Positions 34,812 through 42,526 of a DNA stretch of 64,000 bases are shown here, one piece after another. Where the stretch lies: positions 1-64,000 of the forward strand of contig NZ_JAALCR010000012.1 of the NCBI RefSeq assembly GCF_011065895.1. Direction: 5' to 3'. Origin of the DNA: Paludisphaera rhizosphaerae. GTDB lineage: Bacteria > Planctomycetota > Planctomycetia > Isosphaerales > Isosphaeraceae. The translations under genes and the position numbers were made by a program. The stretch's first letter is position 1. Each line of letters opens with the position of its first letter. The notes beneath the pieces are model-generated. The model was not told the origin of the DNA. It saw only the letters and a program-made list of their open reading frames with translations, and searched no databases.

Positions 34812-35873
34812 TCAATACCGGAAGTGCCAGCCCTCCACGCCCCGGACCGTCTGGAGTTCCTCGGCGCTGAAGCCGTAGCGGGTGAACCAGGGGGCGCCGT
34901 TCTCGCGGACCTGGGCGTCGACGTCGGCCAGCCGCTTGCGGGCGACGTCGTTCAGGAAGGCGTGACGGCCGGTGCCGTCGGGCTGCTGGAAGTACTCCTT
35001 CCAGAAGGCGCGGCCTCCCAGAACGCCGGAGGCTCCGGCGCGGAGGGCCATCTCCACCTGGACGAGATAGTCGTCGTAGTCCACGCCCGCCGAGAGCAGC
35101 ACCCACGGCCGCTCGGACGAGGCGTCGAGCGCTTGCAGGTTGTCTTCAAGCTGCTGGTCGCTCTCACGGTCGAGGGTGCCGGGGAACTCGGCCTTGTAGA
35201 TGTCGCAATACCGGCTGAGGACCCGGGCGGACTCGATGACCGTCTCCGCCTTGCGGTCCAGGAACGAGGCGTCCTTCTTGGTCTCGCCGTTGTAGGGGAA
35301 CGCCACGGCCTCCAGCAGCAGCAGAATGTCGTGCTTCTTGCACTCCTCGAAGACCCGCTCCGCCAGCGCGAGGTTGGCGTCGGCCGACTCGTGCTCGTTC
35401 GGTTCGAACTGGGCCAGCAGCTTGACCGCGTCGGCCCCCATCCGCTTGGCCTTCTCGACCGACCAGCCGGGCTCGATGGTCGCCATCGGAGCGCCCTTGG
35501 GGCTCATCTCGTACTTCGTCCGCTCCAGCCGCAGCAGCAGACCGACCTGCGGCGGAACCGCTCCCGACGCCACGGCCGACCACGCCCCGTAATAGGGATC
35601 GATCAGCACGCCGGACGCCGCCGTCGCCAGGTGGCGCATCATGTCGAGCTTGGCCTCGACGACGTCCTGATAGTTCGCCGGGCGGTCCTCGCCGGCGGCG
35701 CGCAGGGCCTTGCCGGCCATGTCGAGCACGGAGTTGTTCTGGTCGAGCGCCAGCATCGTCAGCGTGCCGCCGGGGTTGCTGATCCGCTGCAAGCCCCGGA
35801 GCTTGCCGGGCGTCAGCCCCTTGGCCGCCAGCACGAACGCCCCCTGCGTCTTCGACCCGTCGCCGAACGTCAT
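34812..35873 (-). CDS. LacD-like class I aldolase (tagatose-bisphosphate aldolase family)
   Basis: 353 residues from the ATG that gives MTFGDGSKTQGAF, with GAAGAAGG upstream. The barrel shows LTMLALDQNNSVLDM (first strand), SGVLIDPYYGAWSA, KYEMSPKGAPMATIEPGWS, DAVKLLAQFEPNE and YCDIYKAEFPG, whose Lys is in the position of the Schiff-base lysine of LacD aldolases. The C-terminal PWVLLSAGVDYDDYLVQVE and ASGVLGGRAFWKEYFQ are also family-typical. It should cleave a ketose 1,6-bisphosphate. A second, unrelated class I aldolase gene is at 49948-51012. Confidence 0.85.
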   Translation of the reverse strand: MTFGDGSKTQGAFVLAAKGLTPGKLRGLQRISNPGGTLTMLALDQNNSVLDMAGKALRAAGEDRPANYQDVVEAKLDMMRHLATAASGVLIDPYYGAWSAVASGAVPPQVGLLLRLERTKYEMSPKGAPMATIEPGWSVEKAKRMGADAVKLLAQFEPNEHESADANLALAERVFEECKKHDILLLLEAVAFPYNGETKKDASFLDRKAETVIESARVLSRYCDIYKAEFPGTLDRESDQQLEDNLQALDASSERPWVLLSAGVDYDDYLVQVEMALRAGASGVLGGRAFWKEYFQQPDGTGRHAFLNDVARKRLADVDAQVRENGAPWFTRYGFSAEELQTVRGVEGWHFRY

Positions 35874-36047
35874 GGCCCGCCTTCTTCCCGGTTCGATGCC
35901 TCGACTCGTCCTTCGACCGCGGCTCGCCCAGGCGACGCGGTCCATGCGGCTCATCCTACCCATTCGACCTCTGCATCGTAACCAGGGGCTAATTGGGTTG
36001 ATACTTGGCTCCCGTATCCCAATACAGTCGTATTTATAGAAATTAAT

Positions 36048-36076
36048 TTGACGACCGCCAGCAGTTCGGATTATTT
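36048..36076 (+). promoter_or_regulatory. Sigma-70-type promoter of the AT-rich island operon
   Basis: TTGACG (36048-36053), a 17-base spacer, then TTATTT (36071-36076), with TATTTA possible one base later. It lies about 70 bases before the lipoprotein gene, where the sequence becomes markedly AT-rich. The -35 element matches the consensus in five of six positions. Confidence 0.45.
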
Positions 36077-36147
36077 AAATCATCTGTGGTCAACCCGTCG
36101 CCCAAAGTGTTTCACACCAGCACAAAACATATTAGGGATACAATTCC

Positions 36148-37179
36148 TTGAAGCGATATCTGTTCATATGCGCACTTGCTCCATTAGGTTGCTCTAACCA
36201 AATCGCCACTCCGAACAACGGGGTCACTCCATCATATTGCTCAACCAATTCCGGCGGTAAGCACGATATCACATACGACTTGGGCGACGTCCTCGCAGAT
36301 GGACAGGTTCTCACACACGAGTTTTCACTACATAACAGCACATCTTCAGCGATTAAAATTGTAAGGATAGAAGTTGGTAGCCCATGCTGCTCAACGATGA
36401 AATTCAATCGAGACATCGAGGTCTCTTCTGGAGATACCGCGACGCTACCGGCAACTCTAAAGATCGGAAGCATAAGCGAAAGAAAACGCGTCGACTTCCT
36501 AGTGCATACAACCGACACTAACTCACCGAGACGAAGATTCACACTCCTCGCAACAGTGCATCCTAGATGGGAGTTTTCAATTGATGGAAGTACAGCTGTA
36601 GCATTATTCAAACAATCCGGCCGAATCCACGGAACGATGGTTGCGCGGCGGCTGAAAGCTAACGGGGAATCCTTGCCTTCAACGATCAATGCCAAGTCGC
36701 CGGTACGGGCAAGACCGATAGGGGATCCCATAATCGAGACGACAGGGGAACTTGAGTCGTCGAGACAGCCTCTGGAGATTGAACTGCCCGCTTCTGAGGC
36801 AGGCGTGTATCGTGGAGTCTTGGGTTTTGGATGGGCTGACGGCCATAGCCGCGAGCATACATTTACATGGAATGTGCCACCTCCTTTCGCCATAACGCCC
36901 CGAGCAATCATCCTTGATTCCAACACCGCTTCCAATGTAGATTTCTCCATGGTCGTACGATCTGATGGCAGGTCATTCCAATTGATGAAGTTGGGTCCAG
37001 AGCGTCTAGTATCACGCTACGAAGTCCTGGAGAGTAAGAAGGGACTTCAGAGGATCAACATTACCGTAGATGCGAAACGAGCAATGGACGAAAGGACGCC
37101 AGAAATCACTGTAGCATCAGACCATCCTGAGTGGCCTATACTTACCATACCAGTGATCAAACCGGTCGATCAGAGGTAA
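36148..37179 (+). CDS. Lipoprotein with DUF1573-like repeats
   Basis: 343 residues. The TTG start gives a short lipoprotein signal MKRYLFICALAPLGC with lipobox APLGC and Cys15 as the acylation site. The following YDLGDVLADGQVLTHEFSLHN is a DUF1573/ASPM-SPD-2-like immunoglobulin-type strand pattern, with VRIEVGSPCCSTMKF carrying a Cys pair. A later segment (FAITPRAIILDSN) looks like a second such domain. It is likely anchored in the envelope. It is the first gene of an AT-rich cluster and ends 2 bases before the prepilin-like gene. Confidence 0.65.
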   Translation: MKRYLFICALAPLGCSNQIATPNNGVTPSYCSTNSGGKHDITYDLGDVLADGQVLTHEFSLHNSTSSAIKIVRIEVGSPCCSTMKFNRDIEVSSGDTATLPATLKIGSISERKRVDFLVHTTDTNSPRRRFTLLATVHPRWEFSIDGSTAVALFKQSGRIHGTMVARRLKANGESLPSTINAKSPVRARPIGDPIIETTGELESSRQPLEIELPASEAGVYRGVLGFGWADGHSREHTFTWNVPPPFAITPRAIILDSNTASNVDFSMVVRSDGRSFQLMKLGPERLVSRYEVLESKKGLQRINITVDAKRAMDERTPEITVASDHPEWPILTIPVIKPVDQR

Positions 37180-37181
37180 AC

Positions 37182-38216
37182 ATGAAGAGCCAAGCTACTC
37201 GACACGGCTTCACTCTGATCGAACTCGTCGTCGTAGTCGGCGTAATCAGCCTCCTCGCATCTCTCACGCTCCCGGCGGTTCAATTCGCGCGCGAGGCAGC
37301 TAGGCGGATGGTTTGCCACAACAATCTTCGCCAGATCGGCTTGGCACTGCATGGCTATCACGAAATCAACTCGTGCTATCCAATCTGCAACACCAATAGA
37401 TTCGGAAAAAGACAGTCGGACGGCGGCGTCAATATAATCTATGCTGGCGCTTTTTCATTTCACGTGAGGCTCATTCCCTTCTTGGAGAACCGACCTGTTT
37501 ACAACGCAATCAACTTCGAAGTGGGAACCATGTCCCCCTTCCTCCTCGGTGTGAACGAGCTACCTAGCAAGCAAAAGCAGTCCATCGCTATCAATGCCAC
37601 AGCTGCCGCAACGTGCGTGCCCACCTTCCTCTGTCCGTCTGACGGAGGTCAATTCAATGGGGCCGGCAACAACTATCGAGCAAATGTGGGAACAGGACCG
37701 GCACCTCGCAGATCGGCTGAATTCAGGGACAGTGGGAATGGCCTGTTCCAGGATCTCGGATTGACACGCTCTGCTTATGTAGTCGATGGGCTCAGTCATA
37801 CCGTTGCGTTTTCGGAACGACTGCGAGGCTCGGGGATGGTCGGCCATCCTGCCGCCGATCGAGATTATTGGGCCATGCCGTCGAATATCGTTTCCGCCGA
37901 CTCACTGTTGCAGGGTTGTCAAATCGTCGCCAGGCCCGGTGCCACTCCAGCTTTCGTCAATAGCGGACGATCTTGGTTTTGGGCAGGCCGCGACTGTACT
38001 AGCTACAGCCACACTCAGCGGCCAAACGGGCCGACGCCTGACTGTATTGCCGCACGCATGTCTTCACCAATTGGAATGGCAACCGCAAGAAGCCGGCATC
38101 CGAACACTGTGGGCGCGCTTATGGGCGATGGATCGGTCCGCACAGTGCGCGATGCCATCGATACGGCCGTATGGCGAGGGCTAGGCACTCGCAATGGTGG
38201 AGAACTAGTTGACTGA
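37182..38216 (+). CDS. DUF1559 prepilin-like protein (H-X9-DG)
   Basis: 344 residues from ATG 37182 with GAGGT upstream. The type IV pilin-like leader is RHGFTLIELVVVVGV, with the cleavage Gly, Phe+1 and Glu+5 all present, and a hydrophobic helix. The DUF1559 domain follows (CHNNLRQIGLALHGYHE, then VPTFLCPSDGG). The C-terminus has the H-X9-DG motif (HPNTVGALMGDGSV). These proteins are greatly expanded in planctomycetes and are thought to form pseudopilin-like surface or secretion structures. It is coupled to the lipoprotein gene before it. Confidence 0.93.
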   Translation: MKSQATRHGFTLIELVVVVGVISLLASLTLPAVQFAREAARRMVCHNNLRQIGLALHGYHEINSCYPICNTNRFGKRQSDGGVNIIYAGAFSFHVRLIPFLENRPVYNAINFEVGTMSPFLLGVNELPSKQKQSIAINATAAATCVPTFLCPSDGGQFNGAGNNYRANVGTGPAPRRSAEFRDSGNGLFQDLGLTRSAYVVDGLSHTVAFSERLRGSGMVGHPAADRDYWAMPSNIVSADSLLQGCQIVARPGATPAFVNSGRSWFWAGRDCTSYSHTQRPNGPTPDCIAARMSSPIGMATARSRHPNTVGALMGDGSVRTVRDAIDTAVWRGLGTRNGGELVD

Positions 38217-38276
38217 TCGATCCGGAAATCTACGCATCGGGACAAAGCATATAAACCATGTTAAAGGAGGTGCTCT

Positions 38277-38822
38277 ATGAGCACGTCGGCTTCGGCTCCA
38301 TCGCTCAAGTCTTCCCCCTTTCTTGGAGTGCTGTCCATGACTATGGGACTATTTCTCATCGTTTGGGCGGTGTTCTCGCAGTTTCCTGGGGAGGAGGCCA
38401 AGACATTGCCTGATGAATCCCTAACGAATTTTCGTGGATTGAACCCAGATTTCGTCAAAACAGAATCGGGCACGTGCCTCTCCGAGAACATCGCTACGGA
38501 AACGGCATTTGATCCACCCGGTCCGCCGAGCGTCGTAGGTTTCGGGTGCGCAGAGAATCGCCAAGGCGTTACATGCATCACGTGCGGCGCATCGTTCGAC
38601 CCGATAAAGAATTGGATCGCTTGGTTCTCGGACGTTGCACCTGACGGGGGAACCGAGATCGTATCTCCTATGGGAACCTTCGTCCTCTGCGGCAATGAAA
38701 ACAACTCGGGCCAGAAAGGCACATGCCAACTAAACAGCAATCCAAGCAATCCCCAGATGTACTGTGCCTTCTCGACGAGTTATAGTTGCACGACCGGTAT
38801 CGCCGAGTACGAAGACCAGTAA
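38277..38822 (+). CDS. Small secreted eight-cysteine protein
   Basis: 181 residues with an excellent ribosome site (AAAGGAGGTG, 5 bases before ATG). One hydrophobic segment (residues 15-36, VLSMTMGLFLIVWAVFSQF) acts as signal or anchor. The remaining 145 residues contain eight cysteines (TCLS, GCAE, TCITC, LCGN, TCQL, YCAF, SCTT), enough for four disulfides, and end in an acidic tail. I recognise no family. The cysteine pattern and its place in a cluster with a C39-type peptidase make it a plausible secreted substrate or structural component. Confidence 0.7.
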   Translation: MSTSASAPSLKSSPFLGVLSMTMGLFLIVWAVFSQFPGEEAKTLPDESLTNFRGLNPDFVKTESGTCLSENIATETAFDPPGPPSVVGFGCAENRQGVTCITCGASFDPIKNWIAWFSDVAPDGGTEIVSPMGTFVLCGNENNSGQKGTCQLNSNPSNPQMYCAFSTSYSCTTGIAEYEDQ

Positions 38823-38930
38823 AACCACGGGCATTCGGCCGAGCTATATTCAGCGGAATTTCGGCTCGGCCGAGCTCTCTTTGCGTTCAACTCAATCACG
38901 TTTAACGCAGAAATGGCCTGGCAGGCTCGC

Positions 38931-38963
38931 TTTCATATATCTATCCAAATAGAACATATGAAA
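38931..38963. other. AT-rich stem-loop between island genes
   Basis: TTTCATAT (38931-38938) pairs with ATATGAAA (38956-38963), with TCTA/TAGA pairing inside. It lies 110 bases after the Cys-rich gene and 150 before the next gene. It may be an RNA processing hairpin, a weak terminator or an operator. Just upstream TCGGCCGAGCT occurs twice, at 38835 and 38866, spaced 31 bases. Confidence 0.35.
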
Positions 38964-39115
38964 CAGTAAACCAGGACCAAAAGATCCTACCCTGATCAAG
39001 ACACATAACAATCCTCCTCTGCTCGCTGAGCGAAGCTTGACAAGCATCAGTTTTGTTGACCCGCCGGCCCAAACAGCTGGCCTTAACTGCTAACCTACAA
39101 GGAGTCAAACGCATA

Positions 39116-40267
39116 GTGCTCGCCTTATCGGTTCTTTTTTCAATGGTGTTACTAGGCCAGCCGGACGGGAACTTGGACTCCCGCACATGCTTCGCTTTGC
39201 TCGAGCGAGAGTCGATGGCCTTCCAGAACATCACATTCGTTTACGAGGGGCGAATTGCCACCTATCCGGTAAAGCCGGAGAGTGAACCCATAGAGTCGAA
39301 GTTCCAAGGCTTCTACGCCTACCGGTCCAACGTCGCGACGCTGCTCGACTTGTACACATTAAATGCTAACGACAGCCCAGACGCGCGTTTTCTTTACAGC
39401 CTATTGAATTACAAATTCGACCTTCTGGATGCAACGCCGGACGTGCTTCCTAGAGTGGAACTTCGTGAGCCGCGTACTACAGCGGGTGGCGCTGGATCGC
39501 TCTATTTTCCACGATCAGCTCAACGAATCCACCTAGCGTGGTTCCTGTCCAGCCTCGGGGGCCATGACGAACACGAGTATCAATACCTTGGTGACGAGGT
39601 ATTGAGCGGGAGCAGATGTCACGTCGTAAGAATGCTTCGGCGTCCAAAACCTCAATTGGGAGCTTGGGAAGGCCCTCTCCCTTATGCGAAACTATGGATC
39701 GATCTAGGAAAGGGTGGAGTTGTTGCACGAATGGAATGGTTTGATGGGGACAAATTGAGTCTGCGAACCTCATTTGATGGATTCTATGAAGTTCCCGTGC
39801 CTGGTCGGCCTTCGGTCACCATACCTATTTCCGGCTTGGTTGAGGTCTTCTCGGAGTCATTCATGGATCGAGGCAAAACGGTCTACCGCGATTCGCCTAC
39901 CTCTGAGGAACACTATCGAATTCTCAGAGACACAATCAAAGTGAATCGAGATTTGAGGAATGAGTTCTTCTCGATCAAGAGACATGCCCTAGCATCGAGC
40001 GAGGAGGACCTACGAGCATTGTTAGACCAACTCAAGAATCATCCCGCCCCTAAACCGGCCAGACGTTCCCCCGTTTCCCAAGCTGAGAGGGCCAAACGGC
40101 TTGATGATGCTCTAGCGGAGGCGGACCGCCAATCGTCCCGACTTGACGCATCTGTTGCTGCGAGCTCCGAGCAGTTCTGGACAACTCTCCCGGCCTGGAT
40201 TTTGGGCGCTGTTGCCGCGATCTCGCTGGCCATCGCAGTCGCCTATCAGTGGAGAAAGAAGATATGA
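39116..40267 (+). CDS. Exported protein with C-terminal membrane anchor, unknown function
   Basis: About 383 residues. An N-terminal signal (VLALSVLFSMVLLGQ) is followed by a beta-rich domain (FVYEGRIATYPV, YLGDEVLSGSRCHVVRML, KLWIDLGKGGVVARMEWFDGD) that resembles the outer-membrane-lipoprotein LolA-like fold used for measuring substrate mobilisation. Then come a charged helical region and one C-terminal helix (AWILGAVAAISLAIAVAYQW) with a cytoplasmic RKK tail. I chose GTG 39116, which has AAGGAG upstream; TTG 39053 is the longest alternative. The stop overlaps the C39-like gene by 4 bases. Confidence 0.65.
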   Translation: MLALSVLFSMVLLGQPDGNLDSRTCFALLERESMAFQNITFVYEGRIATYPVKPESEPIESKFQGFYAYRSNVATLLDLYTLNANDSPDARFLYSLLNYKFDLLDATPDVLPRVELREPRTTAGGAGSLYFPRSAQRIHLAWFLSSLGGHDEHEYQYLGDEVLSGSRCHVVRMLRRPKPQLGAWEGPLPYAKLWIDLGKGGVVARMEWFDGDKLSLRTSFDGFYEVPVPGRPSVTIPISGLVEVFSESFMDRGKTVYRDSPTSEEHYRILRDTIKVNRDLRNEFFSIKRHALASSEEDLRALLDQLKNHPAPKPARRSPVSQAERAKRLDDALAEADRQSSRLDASVAASSEQFWTTLPAWILGAVAAISLAIAVAYQWRKKI

Positions 40268-40824
40268 CTGCGTCGATTGGAGTGTTCATCGCCATGATTT
40301 TAACAACTAATCAGAATCCAGGCCCTGAAAACTGGGGGTGCGGCGCTCAATCATTATATCAATTATTCAAGTGCGTCGCAATAAACATTTCGCCGGAACA
40401 AATACTTCCACTTTTGCCTCCTGCCAATCCCCAGGGGCATTCGTTAGGTGATTTGCAACGAGTGGCGAAGCAGTTAGGGTTGACGCTAGAAGCTCTTGAC
40501 TATCCCATAAAATCTTTTCGGGTCGAGTCGCCGATCATCATGTTTTTTCGCATCGGCAGCGAAGGCCATTTTGTGGTTGTTCGCCCTGTTGGGCATACCG
40601 GCAAACTGGTTCAAGTGCTGGATGGCGATCGTTCACCCACTGTTATAAATTGTGATGATCTAACTCGTCTTTCGTCTTGGACCGGTTTGGCTCTAGTGCC
40701 ACAGAGTAATAACATCTCCTTTTGGGGGCTTGCAGCAGGTGGTTCTATAGCCATTTGCCTTGGAGCCTTTCTTCAATTCGTCCATTTCCGCCTTCGCAGC
40801 AACCCTTCACGATCAACTACTTGA
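40264..40824 (+). CDS. C39-like cysteine peptidase, membrane-anchored
   Basis: 186 residues; the ATG overlaps the preceding stop (ATGA) and has GGAGAAAG ahead of it. The papain-like C39 pattern is complete: ENWGCGAQSLYQLFK with Cys26 in the oxyanion-hole context, IIMFFRIGSEGHFVVVRPV with His102, and VQVLDGD with Asp120. A C-terminal helix (FWGLAAGGSIAICLGAFLQF) would anchor it. C39 domains cut leader peptides after double-glycine sites in bacteriocin exporters, but here no ABC transporter is fused or adjacent. Its target in this cluster is unknown. Confidence 0.8.
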   Translation: MTASIGVFIAMILTTNQNPGPENWGCGAQSLYQLFKCVAINISPEQILPLLPPANPQGHSLGDLQRVAKQLGLTLEALDYPIKSFRVESPIIMFFRIGSEGHFVVVRPVGHTGKLVQVLDGDRSPTVINCDDLTRLSSWTGLALVPQSNNISFWGLAAGGSIAICLGAFLQFVHFRLRSNPSRSTT

Positions 40825-41004
40825 TCTAATGCGACCATCATCATTACGCATAAATCGCCTGCGCCGGGTGTGGGATCTGCAGATTTACTAAGTCATTGCA
40901 AATTTCGCACTGCCACTAATCAATATAGTTATACCCTCTGTTCAATATGTTCGAGTATCTCCCGGCGCCTCCATTTTTTCACCCGATTGGTCCTCCGAAC
41001 TTCA

Positions 41005-41793
41005 TCACTCAAAATGGTGCCCTTCGACCTCGTCGAGGATGACCCGCGTGAGGTGGAAGCCCTCGGGCACGACCTGCAGGTCGCCCGAGAACGGCGATGC
41101 GAACATCAGGATGAGGTACAGGTTCAGCGCGATGACCGCCGCCAGCATCGAGGTCATCGCCAGTTGGAGCCGGAGGTGCTCCACCTTGAAGAAGTAGGCG
41201 AAGACCACCGTGATCACCCCGCCGGAGATCAGGACCATCCACTCCAGCGTCGGCAGGCCGGACTGGGAAGCGTGCACGAGGCGCGTCCGGCGGAAATTCC
41301 AGAAGTCGGCCGCTGCCTGCACCTGGGTGGCGAAGAGTTGCTCCTCGCGCGAGGACTTCGGCTCGTAGGCGAAGACGGTCTGGAGCAGTTCGATGGCGAT
41401 CTTGTGGGTCTCCGTCGCGTGGCCATGCTGCGCCATCGTCGGCCATTCGGTCTCGATCACGCTCTTCGCGTAATCCCCCGCGAGGTCTCGGACCCGACGC
41501 GAACCGTCCCCGGGGAACTGGGTCGTGAACAGGATGATCTCGGAGAGCGCATTCGACTCGGCCTCGGACGCCAGCCGGGCCTCGGAGAACTTGCTCATCG
41601 AGTCGACGACGACCAGCCCGAGGATCACCGCGTAGAGCGTGCCCACCACGGCGAACAAGTAGCTGGCGACGTCCTGGAACCGCACCAGTTCGTCGTGCGG
41701 CAGCCACCGACGCGAGGCATGCAACCCGGCAAGCGACGCGACGACGCAGCAGGGGACAAGTAGCAGTCCGACGGGATAGCTGTCGATCGACAT
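41005..41793 (-). CDS. DUF4239 (bestrophin-like) membrane protein
   Basis: 262 residues from the ATG giving MSIDSYPVGLLLV. Two N-terminal helices (about 6-25 and 45-65), a soluble helical middle with LASEAESNALSEIILF, and two C-terminal helices (LEWMVLISGGVITVVFAYFF and MTSMLAAVIALNLYLILMF). The order and the FPxxxSRRVRDLAGDYAKSVIETEW region fit DUF4239, which is related to bestrophin channels. Function in bacteria is unknown. It is divergent from a small lipoprotein gene. Sequence here returns to high GC, marking the island's right border near 41000. Confidence 0.82.
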   Translation of the reverse strand: MSIDSYPVGLLLVPCCVVASLAGLHASRRWLPHDELVRFQDVASYLFAVVGTLYAVILGLVVVDSMSKFSEARLASEAESNALSEIILFTTQFPGDGSRRVRDLAGDYAKSVIETEWPTMAQHGHATETHKIAIELLQTVFAYEPKSSREEQLFATQVQAAADFWNFRRTRLVHASQSGLPTLEWMVLISGGVITVVFAYFFKVEHLRLQLAMTSMLAAVIALNLYLILMFASPFSGDLQVVPEGFHLTRVILDEVEGHHFE

Positions 41794-41923
41794 GCCACGA
41801 CCCTTTCGCACGAGGGCCTCGCACGAGCCCCGTTTCCATTCCCCAACCCGATACGCAACACTAGAACACAAGACGATGGCGAGGTCCGCCGCCGCTTTGC
41901 AAGGCATCAGGAGACCAGTCTCG

Positions 41924-42352
41924 ATGGCGACGAGGACGAGTTTGCGAACGACCCTGGGGCTGATCCTGGCCTTCATCCTCGTCGGCTGCGGCGAGCCCGA
42001 AACGCCCGCCGTCCCAGACTCGGCGCCGACGCCCGCGGAGCAGGTGGGCCAGCTTCTGCGGATCTGCCGCGAGCAGAATCGGCCGACGCCGAAGTCGCTG
42101 AAGGAGGCCCAGAAGCTCGCCGCCGGCCTTCCCGGGGCGATCGACGCCCTGAAATCCGGCGACGTGGTGATCTACTGGGACGTGAACCTCGACGAATACG
42201 GCGGCGCCTCGGCGATCGGCTACGAAAAGAAGACGCCGGAGCAGGGGGGCCGCGTCATCCTCGGCGACGGCTCCACGACCGAGATGTCCGCCGACCAGTT
42301 CAAAGCCGTCGCGAAGCCCCCGGATTCCAAGCTGAAACCCGCCTCGCGTTAA
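41924..42352 (+). CDS. Small lipoprotein, hypothetical
   Basis: 142 residues from ATG 41924 with CAGGAGA upstream. Lipoprotein signal LGLILAFILVGC with the acylated Cys near residue 22. The mature part begins with a Pro-rich linker and then a single small domain (EQVGQLLRICREQNRPTPKSL, then DVVIYWDVNLDEYGG) that resembles planctomycete lipoproteins with a C-terminal SADQFK motif. Role unknown. Longer frames beginning at 41792 would overlap the divergent gene's start and are unlikely. Confidence 0.72.
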   Translation: MATRTSLRTTLGLILAFILVGCGEPETPAVPDSAPTPAEQVGQLLRICREQNRPTPKSLKEAQKLAAGLPGAIDALKSGDVVIYWDVNLDEYGGASAIGYEKKTPEQGGRVILGDGSTTEMSADQFKAVAKPPDSKLKPASR

Positions 42353-42526
42353 GGGACCACGACCGGACGTGAACCTGCGGCGGTTCACTCCGGCACAAGC
42401 GGGACGAAAGCCGGCGACGGCCTCCCTTCTCGCCGCGCGGCGGAAGGGGGGCTGACCAACCGTCGCCTGCAAATCCAGAGTGATCCGCGGAGGTCGTCAA
42501 AGGTCCGAAACCGGAACCGGCCCGCC

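Noticed and set aside
38835-38876. Two copies of TCGGCCGAGCT spaced 31 bases apart
   Set aside because: Short, GC-rich and partly palindromic; two copies are not enough to call a repeat or binding array.
36000-41000. Prophage or integrative element borders for the AT-rich island
   Set aside because: No integrase, tRNA target or matching direct repeats were seen at either edge, so transfer is inferred only from composition.
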